Shown here: positions 1 through 16,689 of the stretch, in pieces
Position numbering within the stretch: position 1 is the stretch's first letter
Layout: each line of letters opens with the position of its first letter
Assembly: GCA_040275305.1 (NCBI GenBank)
Contig: JBEOJY010000049.1
Location: forward strand, 1-42,950
From: JBEOJY01 sp040275305
GTDB taxonomy: Bacteria > Pseudomonadota > Alphaproteobacteria > UBA9219
Direction: 5' to 3'
DNA: 42,950 nucleotides
Translations under genes and position numbers: made by a program
The notes under the pieces: generated by a model
Databases searched by the model: none
Seen by the model: the letters and a program-made list of their open reading frames with translations, nothing else
Told to the model about the DNA's origin: nothing

Positions 1-28
1 TCCCCCACCCCCCGCCTTCGCGGGGGCA

Positions 29-100
29 GGCTCTAACCCTCCCAGCAAGGGGGAGGGAATCGCGCCGCGCTTTCTTGACATAATCTGCCAATTCTTGAGG
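29..100. repeat. Family A intergenic repeat, partial copy
   Basis: G/C-rich arms (ccctccc ... gggaggg) are followed by 'aatcgcgc', a T-rich patch and 'aattcttgagg'. The same order of blocks occurs at 2284-2406 and 4366-4470, so this looks like a degenerate copy of a dispersed element. It lies just downstream of dapA (which is on the minus strand). The remaining bases from 1 hold another small GC hairpin and no gene that I can see. Confidence 0.45.
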
Positions 101-130
101 CGCGCTGAGTCTAGAAGTATAAAGCTTCTG

Positions 131-1051
131 TCAGGCTCTTGCCGCAGGGCGCAGGACGGCATCAGCGGAGACGAGGCCAGCCTTACGCAGGGCGTCTTCG
201 ACGGCTTTCTCGCTGCTTTTGGCGATGGGGACCAGCGGAAGGCGCAGTTCATAACGGCACAGCCCCAGAAGCGCGGCGGCGTATTTCACGGGTCCCGGCG
301 AGGTTTCGCAGAACATGGCTTGGTGCAGGGGCATTAGCCGCTCGTTGATCTTCTGCGCGGTTGCGAGGTCGCCGTCATCCCACGCTTTGTGCATTTGGGC
401 GCAGAGCGCGGGCGCGATATTGGATACCACGGAGATGCAGCCTGCGCCGCCGACGGCGCGGAAAGCCAGCGCGTTATCGTCTTCGCCGGAAAATTGAAGG
501 AAATCAGGCTTGCATAAGGCGCGGGTTTTGACGGGGCGCGAAATATCGCCCGTCGCGTCCTTGATCCCGACGACGCGCGGAAGCTCGGCCAGCCGCGCGG
601 TGGTTTCAACGGACAGATTCGCGACTGTGCGGCCCGGCACGTTATAAAGGATGATCGACAGGTCGGAGGCATCATGAATGGCCTTGATATGCTGATACAT
701 GCCTTCCTGCGTCGGCTTGTTGTAATAGGGCATGACGTGCAGCGCCGCATTTGCGCCCATCTTTTGCGCGTCCTGCGTCAGCTCGATGGCTTCCTGCGTC
801 GAATTCGAGCCACAGCCCGCGATAACAGGAACTTTTCCCTTAGCGACTTCCAGACAGAGCTTGACGACGTGGCGATGCTCTTCGTGCGAAAGGGTCGCGG
901 ATTCCCCAGTCGTGCCGCAGGGCACTACGGCGCTTGTTCCCTGCTCAATTTGCCATTTGGTGAATTCCTGAAAGCGTTTGTCGTCAACCTTGCCGTCCGC
1001 GAAGGGCGTCATCAGCGCCGTTATCGAGCCGTGAAGGTTAAGAATAGTCAT
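131..1051 (-). CDS. dapA: 4-hydroxy-tetrahydrodipicolinate synthase (DapA)
   Basis: DapA condenses pyruvate with aspartate semialdehyde in the first committed step of lysine and diaminopimelate synthesis, in the cytoplasm. The 306 residues match the family's usual length of about 290-300. The pyruvate-binding GTTGE motif is at residues 46-50, with T47 expected in the catalytic relay. Y110 and Y136 (in LYNVPGRT) complete the tyrosine relay, and the Schiff-base lysine is K164 in VGIKDATGD. R141 matches the substrate carboxylate-binding arginine. An AGGGG sequence lies a few bases before the ATG, supporting this start. The gene stands alone; the next gene, at 1203, is divergent. NAL and KDG-aldolase relatives share the fold, but the tyrosine relay and PYYNKP block favour DapA. 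Confidence 0.95.
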   Translation of the reverse strand: MTILNLHGSITALMTPFADGKVDDKRFQEFTKWQIEQGTSAVVPCGTTGESATLSHEEHRHVVKLCLEVAKGKVPVIAGCGSNSTQEAIELTQDAQKMGANAALHVMPYYNKPTQEGMYQHIKAIHDASDLSIILYNVPGRTVANLSVETTARLAELPRVVGIKDATGDISRPVKTRALCKPDFLQFSGEDDNALAFRAVGGAGCISVVSNIAPALCAQMHKAWDDGDLATAQKINERLMPLHQAMFCETSPGPVKYAAALLGLCRYELRLPLVPIAKSSEKAVEDALRKAGLVSADAVLRPAARA

Positions 1052-1202
1052 GACAAGCCCCTGAAATGGTTGTTTATCCAGTATTGATAGTCGTGTTCCG
1101 AAGATTTCGCAATCCGCTTTGGATGGTTATTCACCTTGTTGGAACCATCTGTTAACCTTCCGCTAGTCTCTGATTCTTTCTTTTCGCGTCGCAAGGATCC
1201 CT

Positions 1203-2276
1203 ATGCCCAGCAAGCTGTTTTCTCCACTTTCCTTACGCGGCGTCACTTTTAAGAACCGCGTGTTCGTCTCCCCGATGGATCAATATTCAGGGCAGGACGG
1301 CGTACCGAACGCTTGGCATTTCGTGCATCTTGGCAGCCGCGCGGTGGGCGGCGCGGGTTGCGTCATTCAGGAGGCGACGGCGATATCCCCGGAAGGGAGG
1401 ATAAGCCCCGGCGATCTTGGCATCTGGAACGACGTTCAGCGCGACGCGATGCGTCCCATCACGCAATTCATCAAAGACAATGGAGCTATTCCCGGCATTC
1501 AGATAGGGCATGGCGGGCGCAAATCATGCACAGCCGCGCCTTGGCTGGGCGGCGCGACGGTCAGCGAAGCGGAAGGAGGATGGAGACCGGTACTGGCCCC
1601 CTCGCCCATTCCTTTTAGCCCAGATTCTCTGATGCCGAAGGAAATGACGGCGCAGGATATCGTCAAAGTCATCGAGGATTTCCGCAACGCCGCGCGGCGC
1701 AGCGTCGAGGCTGGCTATCAGGCGATCGAACTTCATGCCGCGCATGGCTATCTTTTGCATGAGTTTTTGTCTCCGCTTAGCAATCAGAGAACGGATTCCT
1801 ATGGGGGAAGCCTCGAAAACAGGATGCGCCTCGCGCTGGAAATTTGCGCGGTTGTGCGCAGCGCGATGCCGGACAACCTGCCTTTGTTCGTTCGCTTGTC
1901 GGCGACGGATTGGGTCGAGGGCGGTTGGGACGTTGCGCAGACGATCGAGCTTGTCAAGCAACTGCGCACGCTCGGCGCGGACTTGATCGACACTTCGTCA
2001 GGCGGTCTTGTTTATAACGCCAAGGTGCCTTCGGGTCCCGGTTATCAGGTTCCGTTCTCCGCGCAGGTGCGCAAAGAAACCGGTATGCCGACCAGCACGG
2101 TTGGCGTCATCACGGCCCCCATGCAGGCGGAGCAAATCGTCGCGACGGGACAGGCCGATGTCGTCATGCTTGCGCGGGAGTTGTTGCGGAATCCTTATTG
2201 GCCGCTGCACGCGGCAAACACACTGGGGGCTAACGTCGACTGGCCCTTGCCGTACGAGCGCGCTAAAGCACATTAG
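1203..2276 (+). CDS. Old Yellow Enzyme family NADH:flavin oxidoreductase (YqjM/NamA type)
   Basis: This is an FMN-dependent ene-reductase of the thermophilic-like (YqjM) OYE class, which reduces activated C=C bonds with NAD(P)H in the cytoplasm. The 357 residues form one TIM barrel. The N-terminal NRVFVSPMDQYS block (19-29) carries Y28. The ligand-binding histidine pair is H178 and H181 in ELHAAHGY, with Y183 after it. The SNQRTDSYGGSLENR signature follows and ARELLRNPYWP is the C-terminal FMN phosphate region. Residue 26, usually the redox-tuning cysteine in this class (SPMC), is aspartate here. It is transcribed divergently from dapA with about 150 bp between. The physiological substrate cannot be read from sequence. 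Confidence 0.92.
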   Translation: MPSKLFSPLSLRGVTFKNRVFVSPMDQYSGQDGVPNAWHFVHLGSRAVGGAGCVIQEATAISPEGRISPGDLGIWNDVQRDAMRPITQFIKDNGAIPGIQIGHGGRKSCTAAPWLGGATVSEAEGGWRPVLAPSPIPFSPDSLMPKEMTAQDIVKVIEDFRNAARRSVEAGYQAIELHAAHGYLLHEFLSPLSNQRTDSYGGSLENRMRLALEICAVVRSAMPDNLPLFVRLSATDWVEGGWDVAQTIELVKQLRTLGADLIDTSSGGLVYNAKVPSGPGYQVPFSAQVRKETGMPTSTVGVITAPMQAEQIVATGQADVVMLARELLRNPYWPLHAANTLGANVDWPLPYERAKAH

Positions 2277-2283
2277 ATTTGCA

Positions 2284-2406
2284 CCAATCGCACATCAAGG
2301 GTTGGGATAACATTGCGCGACGTAAAGCCCCTCGCCCCCGTGAGGGGGAGAGGGAGTCGCGCCTGTCTTTTTGGCAACGGCTCCCCAACTCTTGATGTGC
2401 GATTGG
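2284..2406. repeat. Family A inverted-repeat element, complete copy
   Basis: Outer arms of about 23 bp (2284-2306 and 2384-2406; 'ccaatcgcacatcaag' pairs with 'cttgatgtgcgattgg') enclose an inner G/C hairpin (ctcgcccccgtgagggggag). It lies between the convergent OYE and patatin genes and may serve as a bidirectional terminator or mRNA end. Related copies are at 29-100 and 4366-4470. Confidence 0.7.
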
Positions 2407-2494
2407 CATAGTTTTCTTGAAAACCCGAAAAAAGGACCGTCGCGGAATTAATATTGTTCGCTTATTTCTTTGCCCTAGCTGTCTCGGCAAGCGC

Positions 2495-3583
2495 TCACTT
2501 AACCAGCGTTTCCAAATCGACGCTAGGGCGGTGGCCGATGTTGTCCCAGTTCGCTTTCAGCCAGCGGTCGGCGGCGTTGCGGCCCAATTCCTTCAGGCGC
2601 AAGAGAAAGTCAAGTTGCACATTGAATTTGCTGGCCGCTCCGAATTCGCGCATGTCGTCTTCCGCAGACAGCATATGCAGACGCAGTCGCGCATAGCGTT
2701 CGGCTTCCTCGCTGCGGATGGTTTGATCCCTGACGAGTTTGCGGGCCAGCGCGATGGTTTTCAATTCCGCCAGAAGAGGCGTGGTGAAACTGATTTCGTT
2801 CGAGCGGTTGATGATTTCCACGGGTTTTCCCGGCGTTCCGGGACGCGAGAACGGCGTGATCGGCACGAGAACGAGGTCGGGACTGGTTGCCGATTCGATG
2901 AGCGGCATCAGCGCGGGATTAGCCGTATAGCCTCCGTCCCAATAGGGCGAGCCGTCGATCTCGACCGCGTGGAACGCCAACGGAAGACAGGCCGAGGCCA
3001 TAAGCGCGTCGAGCGTCAGCTCCTCGCGCGCGAACACTCGCGCTTTTCCTGTCTCTACGTGCGTCGCGCAGATGAATAGATGAAACTTCGTCGATTTACG
3101 GATCGAATCGAAGTCAACCATTTGCGCGATCATGTCGCGCAGCGGGTTAATATTGAGAGGGTTCGTCTGATACGGAGAGACCATCCTTTGCCACGTCGTC
3201 AACATGGCGGCTCCGGCGGATTGGTCGAGGTTCCAGTTGCCGACCATCTTATCCATAAGATTGCGGCGCGACATGCCGAAGCTTGCAAGCTTGCTTACGC
3301 CGCGCCAGTACTGATCGAGCAGTTCGCGCGCGCCAAACGCGCCACCCTTGATGTAGCCTTGCGCGAATATCGCGACGTTCATCGCGCCTGCGCTGGTTCC
3401 GCTCAAGCCTTCTATTTTCAAGTAGGCGTCTTCCTCCAACAGGCGGTCCAGCACGCCCCATGTGAACGCGCCGTGGGAGCCGCCGCCCTGCAGCGCGAGG
3501 TTGATGACCTTTGGGCCTTGAGGACTGGGCGAATCAAGATCGTCTTCGCGGTCGTGGGAGAAAAGGCGGAAAAGGGAGCGCAT
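2495..3583 (-). CDS. Patatin-like phospholipase family protein (RssA type)
   Basis: A predicted serine hydrolase with a Ser-Asp dyad, acting on phospholipid or lipid ester substrates. The oxyanion-hole motif GGGSHGAF is at residues 33-40, the nucleophile is S64 in the GTSAG elbow (62-66), and the catalytic aspartate is D216 in the DGG motif (216-218). All dyad elements are intact, so it should be active. The 362 residues are within the range for bacterial single-domain patatins. There is no signal peptide; the N-terminus is a charged stretch of about 25 residues. An unrecognised gene ends 86 bp upstream on the same strand. Such proteins may be housekeeping lipases or secreted effectors; nothing here decides which. 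Confidence 0.9.
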   Translation of the reverse strand: MRSLFRLFSHDREDDLDSPSPQGPKVINLALQGGGSHGAFTWGVLDRLLEEDAYLKIEGLSGTSAGAMNVAIFAQGYIKGGAFGARELLDQYWRGVSKLASFGMSRRNLMDKMVGNWNLDQSAGAAMLTTWQRMVSPYQTNPLNINPLRDMIAQMVDFDSIRKSTKFHLFICATHVETGKARVFAREELTLDALMASACLPLAFHAVEIDGSPYWDGGYTANPALMPLIESATSPDLVLVPITPFSRPGTPGKPVEIINRSNEISFTTPLLAELKTIALARKLVRDQTIRSEEAERYARLRLHMLSAEDDMREFGAASKFNVQLDFLLRLKELGRNAADRWLKANWDNIGHRPSVDLETLVK

Positions 3584-3669
3584 GGCGGTTTTAGAGACCG
3601 TAAACAGGGGAGTTATGTCTACTCTTTTGCGGCCACGCGAACAAGGGCGGTTTATGGCAAATGCTGGGG

Positions 3670-4275
3670 TTATAGATTTATTGCGTCATGCTTAATCCGA
3701 CGCGCTGTGTTTGGGCGTTCTACGACGCAATCCCCGTCAAAAGTGCGGGGAGGCAGAAACTGCTGTCTTTGTCTGAATGCCGCGAAAGCTCTTTCGACTC
3801 CCGCTGCATGGTGGACGCTCTTATCGGATCTATTCAGAGGCTGGAGAAAATGCAATCCGATTCTGTTGAGTGTATAATGGTTTGATAAGATTGTTATTGG
3901 CTCTATGGATTTAACTACAATTATTACGCATCCTTGATGTCCTAAATAATAACCATCTCCATCCGATACGGAAGGGTTGCGAGGTCTGGTTATGTACAAT
4001 CCCCCCACGAAAAATCTGTATAGCTCTACCGAGGCCTGGCAGAGTTTTTCGGCATCAGATACTGGCGATGATGCGTGGTATTTCAATATTCTTTTTGCAT
4101 AATGTTCTGTTTCTTCATCGCACCAATCGGCGATTGGCCTTCCACTTCTTCTGCCAAACCCATCCATCCTGCCGAAATAGAGTAGAGGCTGCGTTCCGGC
4201 TATTTGGGTTTGGTTATCGTCTGTTGCAAAGAAGTCGTCGATTTCCATCATGTCGGTTCGACTTAGCGTAGCCAT
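3670..4275 (-). CDS. Hypothetical protein, 201 residues
   Basis: I do not recognise this protein. It has no obvious signal peptide or membrane segment. Acidic and aromatic residues are frequent in the first 125 residues (DDFFATDD, DGDGYYLG), with one hydrophobic strand (CVIIVVKS). The last 70 residues are low in aromatic residues and rich in R, Q and H, so the true C-terminus could be shorter if there is a frameshift. An AGGGG sequence lies about nine bases before the ATG. The DNA near 3880-3960 is noticeably more AT-rich than its neighbours, which may indicate transferred DNA. It precedes the patatin gene on the same strand and could be co-transcribed with it. Confidence 0.5.
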   Translation of the reverse strand: MATLSRTDMMEIDDFFATDDNQTQIAGTQPLLYFGRMDGFGRRSGRPIADWCDEETEHYAKRILKYHASSPVSDAEKLCQASVELYRFFVGGLYITRPRNPSVSDGDGYYLGHQGCVIIVVKSIEPITILSNHYTLNRIGLHFLQPLNRSDKSVHHAAGVERAFAAFRQRQQFLPPRTFDGDCVVERPNTARRIKHDAINL

Positions 4276-4365
4276 GATTGATGCCCCTGAGGTTTTTTGT
4301 CGTTTAGCTTCTGTTCCAAATGCTTTAGGCGGTTTCTCTACGATACATCTAACATTTCAAGAGTT

Positions 4366-4470
4366 GGCACACATTGACGCAAGGCAGGCTGGGGGCCCTC
4401 CCCCTTGCGGGGAGGGAATCAGATCGCGCTGGCTTTTTGGCCACTCCCAACTCTTCATGCGTGATGAGCA
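4366..4470. repeat. Family A intergenic repeat, third copy
   Basis: 'caagagttggc' near the left end and 'ccaactcttcatgcg' near the right end flank a core 'ccctcccccttgcggggaggga' type hairpin and the shared 'tttttggcca' patch. The block order matches 2284-2406. It sits between the rpoC terminator and the start of the 201-residue gene. Confidence 0.6.
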
Positions 4471-4476
4471 CACTAT

Positions 4477-4518
4477 AAAAAAAAGGCCGTTATTCTCTTT
4501 TGCAAAAGAATAACGGCC
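4477..4518 (-). terminator. Intrinsic terminator after rpoC
   Basis: On the minus strand a perfect 12-bp stem (4507-4518 with 4485-4496; ggccgttattct arms) with a 10-base loop is followed at once by eight T residues (A run at 4477-4484). This is a textbook Rho-independent terminator about 27 bp after the rpoC stop, so the rpoBC transcript ends here. Confidence 0.92.
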
Positions 4519-4544
4519 TGAATGACTTCTAACTTACTTACTCC

Positions 4545-8735
<4,191 letters not shown>

Positions 8736-8796
8736 CTGTTCCCGTTCTCCTTGAAGTATCGCCTTTGCATTTGTACAGGCTGTCTTCACAGACAGA

Positions 8797-8912
8797 GTCA
8801 TTCAGGCGAAAGTCGGGGATTCTGTCCCGACGATGCCGCATGCACTACATTCTGAATATTTTGCGCCAAAGTCGTCTCATCGACTGGACCCCAGCTTTCG
8901 CCGGGATTGACG
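8797..8912. repeat. Inverted-repeat element in the rpoB-rpoC spacer
   Basis: The left arm 'gtcattcaggcgaaagtcgggg' (from 8797) and the complement of the right arm (8884-8912, 'cgtcaatcccggcgaaagctgggg') are imperfect copies of one sequence, matching the widespread 'gtcattcccgcgaaagcggga' class of bacterial palindromic repeats. The transcript between rpoB and rpoC would fold into a long hairpin here. No gene lies in this spacer. Confidence 0.65.
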
Positions 8913-8932
8913 CTGGCGGATTAGCCTTGTCT

Positions 8933-13210
<4,278 letters not shown>

Positions 13211-13579
13211 GCTGCCCTCGATAAGTTATGGCTGGTCCGGTTCTCGCCACAGGATCTTGCGTCCCGTCACGACCGGCCCTATGTCGCGCCCTGTCCGCAT
13301 TCCAGACAGGGTGAATGTCTAGCGAAAAAAGCTCACTACTTGAAAAGCGAACAACCCCACGCCGCGACACGGGCTTGCCTCCGTTCGCGGTGAAGAGTCG
13401 GTCTGGTTCCTGCAATATATCGTTGTTAATATGAAGCGAAATCCTCGCGATTGCAAGCATAAATTCTATATATGTGTCAGGTGTTTACCAAGAACCCCGT
13501 CAGGACCATCGTTGAGCGCAGCTTTCCCCTTACCTCTGTCCGCCAACGGCCCACTTTGCGCAAATGGGGCGTCTGCGCG
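13211..13579. other. Non-coding stretch upstream of rpoB
   Basis: 369 bp between rpoB and the gene at 13580, both on the minus strand. It should hold the rpoB promoter and leader because the ribosomal protein genes that normally supply the promoter are absent. I see no convincing protein gene and no clear terminator for the upstream gene. The only promoter-like match is listed at 13429-13456. Confidence 0.6.
13429..13456 (-). promoter_or_regulatory. Possible rpoB promoter
   Basis: On the minus strand TTGCAA (13451-13456) and CATATT (13429-13434) are separated by exactly 17 bases. Both hexamers are only moderate matches to the sigma70 consensus. It would give an rpoB leader of about 210 bases. 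Offered as a weak candidate because a promoter is needed here. Confidence 0.3.
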
Positions 13580-15199
13580 CTATGACTGAAGCCGATGGAG
13601 TGGGTGACGCGAGGCAATTACTCTGTGTCCAACTCCCGTTGTGCGGGCGGGTGAACCAGAGTCCTTGTTCTTATTTCCTGTGGGATTTGCATTCTGTACT
13701 ATCTCGGATGCGCCCGGGGTTGGCGTGTAGCAGAAGCCGGAATTTCTCTGCACAGGGAATCCGTTCGTCGCAACGGCGTTTAGGGCTATGGGCGAGTTAA
13801 ATTGATCAAACTGGCAAACTTCTATGTTTCCGCTTTGATCTGCGAATTTAACCGTAATTGTTCCACCTGCAGCCTCGATCCCTTTTGTCGGCAGACGCTG
13901 ATTGCCGCCGAAGCTAATATATGGGTTTGCTGTGCTGGAAAAGTTTTCCGCTTGTAACGTTGCGCCATCGAGGTTCAAAATGTTGGCGTCCTGACTGTTG
14001 CCAATATCGCCAAACAGGATGTTAATATTTCCGCTTGTGTTGGTTGGATTGACACTCTGTTTTATGCCAAAATTTCCGATGTAAGTTGTCGGCACATCCA
14101 CCACGTCCACGGGCGAGGCATAACCCACGACCGTTTGGCCAGATTGGTTGGTAGGGTAGCTTGCCGAGACGTATTTCCCGTTAGCCGGATCTAGTGTCAT
14201 AACTTTCATGACATACACTGTTTGCGACGTGTTCGCGATCTGCGCCTCGCTTACGAAAACGGCATGTTTTCTGTTCGCCACAACGGGCATCATCATGGCG
14301 TTGGCGGGAATGACGACATCGCCTTTGTAAGTCTTGAAGGTCGTACCGGCGGCAATTGTCGGCGCGGCGTACTGCGCGTAACAGTTATACGTCGTCTTTC
14401 CGGATGTGGGGCATGGTCTGCCTGAGGACTTGTCGATCCCTTCTATCCATTGGGAAAGCAATCCTGTCGGACGCTTTAGGAAAAGGCGGAAATTCCCTTG
14501 TTCCGCATCTAATTTCGCCGATATAATTTCTATTTCCGGGGGAATATTCGGACGGGTTACCGAATAATTTTCAGCTCCATTCTCAACGCTGTAGCTCGAT
14601 ATGTTAATGGAATTATTTCCGCTTGAGTCCGGCCCTTTTGTCACTATCCATGCCGCATTTTTTCCCGGGTCGGCGGCGGCGGCAACTACTTTGTGGTTTT
14701 CTGGCAATGCCCCTGTACCGCTGTACATCTTCTCGCCGCGCTCGTCGTAGGCGTTCCATATGACTTTATTTGCGCCTGTTTCGGCGGTTACAGTTCTAAC
14801 CCTATGAGAACACAGCTCGTTTGAAATTCCGCTCAGTTCTCCCGCATTATTGCGCGCGCGCGCGACGAGGCACCATGGTACGCCGCCAATTGTGGGGCCG
14901 GTTACAGTCTGGTCTTCTAAGGTAAACGGAAAGGATATTGTCTTCGTGGTTACCCCTTTTGCTACCTCGGTAAGGACCGTAAAATTTTTGGCGCCACCGG
15001 GCATCGCGCCAACGCCGAATTGCGTGAATGCATCAGTGCTGGACTGAGTCCAAGAGACTGTGAGGCCAGTTGCGGACGTTGCTTGCGGCGAGGCCATTTG
15101 ATATTGCAATGCGGAATTTGAGGTAATGGGCATTGTGATCTGCGCGGCGGCCAGTATCCAAGCCAGCGCGTTTCCTGCATGTCGTTGCGCGTTTGACAT
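13580..15199 (-). CDS. Large secreted protein with N-terminal fibronectin-III-like region, unknown function
   Basis: 539 residues from the second of two adjacent ATGs; GGAGG lies five bases before that one and only two before the first. The N-terminus has a weak signal-peptide-like hydrophobic stretch (residues 11-31, NALAWILAAAQITMP). Residues 45-130 look like a fibronectin type III fold (GLTVSW..., CLVARARNNAGELSG). The rest is rich in S, T, N and G, predicted beta strands, with paired cysteines (GRPCPTSGKTTYNCYAQ) typical of exported proteins. The last 25 residues change to R and H and may reflect a late frameshift. No family is recognised. It is upstream of rpoB on the same strand but unlikely to share function. 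Confidence 0.7.
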   Translation of the reverse strand: MSNAQRHAGNALAWILAAAQITMPITSNSALQYQMASPQATSATGLTVSWTQSSTDAFTQFGVGAMPGGAKNFTVLTEVAKGVTTKTISFPFTLEDQTVTGPTIGGVPWCLVARARNNAGELSGISNELCSHRVRTVTAETGANKVIWNAYDERGEKMYSGTGALPENHKVVAAAADPGKNAAWIVTKGPDSSGNNSINISSYSVENGAENYSVTRPNIPPEIEIISAKLDAEQGNFRLFLKRPTGLLSQWIEGIDKSSGRPCPTSGKTTYNCYAQYAAPTIAAGTTFKTYKGDVVIPANAMMMPVVANRKHAVFVSEAQIANTSQTVYVMKVMTLDPANGKYVSASYPTNQSGQTVVGYASPVDVVDVPTTYIGNFGIKQSVNPTNTSGNINILFGDIGNSQDANILNLDGATLQAENFSSTANPYISFGGNQRLPTKGIEAAGGTITVKFADQSGNIEVCQFDQFNSPIALNAVATNGFPVQRNSGFCYTPTPGASEIVQNANPTGNKNKDSGSPARTTGVGHRVIASRHPLHRLQS

Positions 15200-15202
15200 C
15201 AT

Positions 15203-15589
15203 TTCCTCCCAATAATATTGAGCCTATAATCAAGCTATGTTTGCTTTTGTATTCGCGGCGGTATGTATTCGCGTGGTGGCTATGTCAACGGGAATCGCAA
15301 TAAATGCTTTGATCTGAATCAAATTCCACTGTCTGGACATAATTCGTCTGACTATTTCCGCATTGTCGCCATAATTTACAACCGATGATTGGTTTTCATG
15401 CAACCTTTTGGATGTAAGTACTATGCGCACTTGGGTTGCGCTCACCCATTTCTTCAGCGAATCGGCCGGATGGGGCATCGAGGGCTGTCTCGATGAATAG
15501 GTCGGCTTGGATACCCCCTGCTCTTTCGAGCAAAGGCGCTTCAGCCTCTTCCAATTGCTGCGCGTTTATTACAATATACGGAAACGGTT
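15203..15589. other. Stretch without a convincing gene before tRNA-Arg
   Basis: 387 bp. Two overlapping short minus-strand reading frames (about 15230-15478 and 15396 to past 15589) have some protein-like composition in their overlap, but one runs into the tRNA and neither has a good ribosome site, so they may be a decayed gene remnant. The part nearest 15203 is AT-rich and should carry the promoter of the secreted-protein gene. Confidence 0.4.
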
Positions 15590-15666
15590 GTCCTCGTAGC
15601 TCAGCTGGATAGAGCATCGGTTTCCTAAACCGGGGGTCGGAGGTTCAAATCCTCTCGAGGACGCCA
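15590..15666 (+). tRNA. tRNA-Arg (anticodon CCT)
   Basis: 77 bases with encoded CCA. The acceptor arms GTCCTCG and CGAGGAC pair perfectly. The D arm (gctcagctggatagagc), the anticodon loop TTCCTAA on a CGGT/ACCG stem, and the T arm (GGTTCAAATCC) are canonical. The anticodon at 15624-15626 reads AGG codons. Confidence 0.97.
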
Positions 15667-15689
15667 AATCAAGTGGGGAGGATGAAGCT

Positions 15690-16121
15690 ATGACTTTACC
15701 GACCTTTCGTGGCCGCGCGCTTGTGGCCACTCTTATGTTATTCGGCTTCACGACTTTGGTTACGAGCGGCTTTGTCCTTTACGCTTCCCCGACGGGGCGC
15801 GTGGCGCGGGATCTTGGCTGGAGCTTTCTGACGCTGGATAAATGGCAATGGCGCGATATGCATATGGCTTTCGCTTTGCTGTTCCTCTTGACGGCGCTTT
15901 GCCATGTCTGGCTGAATTTCAAGCCGCTTAAGAATTACATTCGGCAGAAGCTGGCAGCGCAACAGGGGTTTGCGCACCGATGGCGGATCGAGCCTGCGCT
16001 TGCCGTTGCCTTGTGCGTACTGTTGGGGATTTCCGCAATCAAGGGCTTTCCCCCGGCTCAATCCATTGCAGACGCGCGGGAGACAATTACCCAGTATTGG
16101 GAAGAGTCTGCGGAGAAGTGA
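15690..16121 (+). CDS. DUF4405 domain membrane protein
   Basis: 143 residues with three predicted membrane helices (about 10-31, 57-76 and 103-121). The signature SGFVLYASPTGRVAR...W...LDKWQW...HMAFALLFLLTALCHVWLNFKPL matches the DUF4405 family, whose small membrane proteins resemble cytochrome b-type haem-binding helices. H58 and H72 are the candidate haem ligands, which is inference from the family resemblance. GGAGG lies eight bases before the ATG. It starts 23 bp after tRNA-Arg and may be co-transcribed with it. The biological role is unknown. Confidence 0.82.
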   Translation: MTLPTFRGRALVATLMLFGFTTLVTSGFVLYASPTGRVARDLGWSFLTLDKWQWRDMHMAFALLFLLTALCHVWLNFKPLKNYIRQKLAAQQGFAHRWRIEPALAVALCVLLGISAIKGFPPAQSIADARETITQYWEESAEK

Positions 16122-16148
16122 GGGACTCTGCAGACATCAAACCGATAC

Positions 16149-16222
16149 TGGAGGCACGGGCCGGAATCGAACCGGCATACAAGGATTTGCAGTCCTCTGC
16201 ATAGCCATTCTGCCACCGCGCC
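16149..16222 (-). tRNA. tRNA-Cys (anticodon GCA)
   Basis: 74 bases on the minus strand including the encoded CCA. The acceptor GGCGCGG pairs with CCGTGCC (one G-U pair). The anticodon loop CTGCAAA gives GCA, and the T arm GCCGGTTCGATTCCGGC is perfect. It converges with the DUF4405 gene. Confidence 0.97.
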
Positions 16223-16434
16223 TTGATGGACCAGCTATATAGCGGTTTTGCCGACAAAATCCAGAGGAAATCCGAAGCCGATGCTGATTTCTCGTCGGTT
16301 GCGCCTTCTTTTGAGAAAAGCTATATATCTATGGCGCATGAAGGGCTGGCAGAGTTTTGCCGCAAGACGCGCGTCTTGACCGCTGTTGAGCGGGCATCCA
16401 GATTTCAATGTTGTGAAGAAGCGTAAAAGATGCG

Positions 16435-16657
16435 TTTAAATGTAACCCCCAAGCCAAGGCATGACGGGATGAAGAAAGATGGCAAGGGAAGGGCCGTCAT
16501 TGCGAGCCACCTCTTGGGGGCGAAGCAATCCAGAGTCCCAGACGACGCCCTGCGTTGCTCTGGATCGCCACGTCGCCTACGGCTCCGCGCGATGACGGCC
16601 CTTCCTTCGGCATCACCCTTTGTCCATACTATGTCCTGCTTGGGGGTTACATTTAAA
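16435..16657. repeat. Family B nested palindromic element, complete copy
   Basis: Perfect 20-bp outer arms (16435-16454 and 16638-16657; 'tttaaatgtaacccccaagc' and its complement) enclose a second inverted repeat of the 'cattgcgag ... caatccagag ... ctctggat ... gatgacgg' type. Its size, perfect termini and the recurrence of both layers at 21101, 23436, 24240 and 34129 suggest a non-autonomous mobile or MITE-like element. It fills most of the gap between tRNA-Cys and dotM; the remaining 16223-16434 shows nothing else I can support. Confidence 0.8.
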
Positions 16658-16689
16658 TTGCTTCTGAACTTTAACGGCGGACCATCCTT

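Noticed and set aside
15396..15666. tRNA-Arg(CCT) as an integration site with a neighbouring integrase remnant
   Set aside because: tRNA-Arg genes are common attachment sites, but I see no integrase motif and no direct repeat of the tRNA 3' end within the window.
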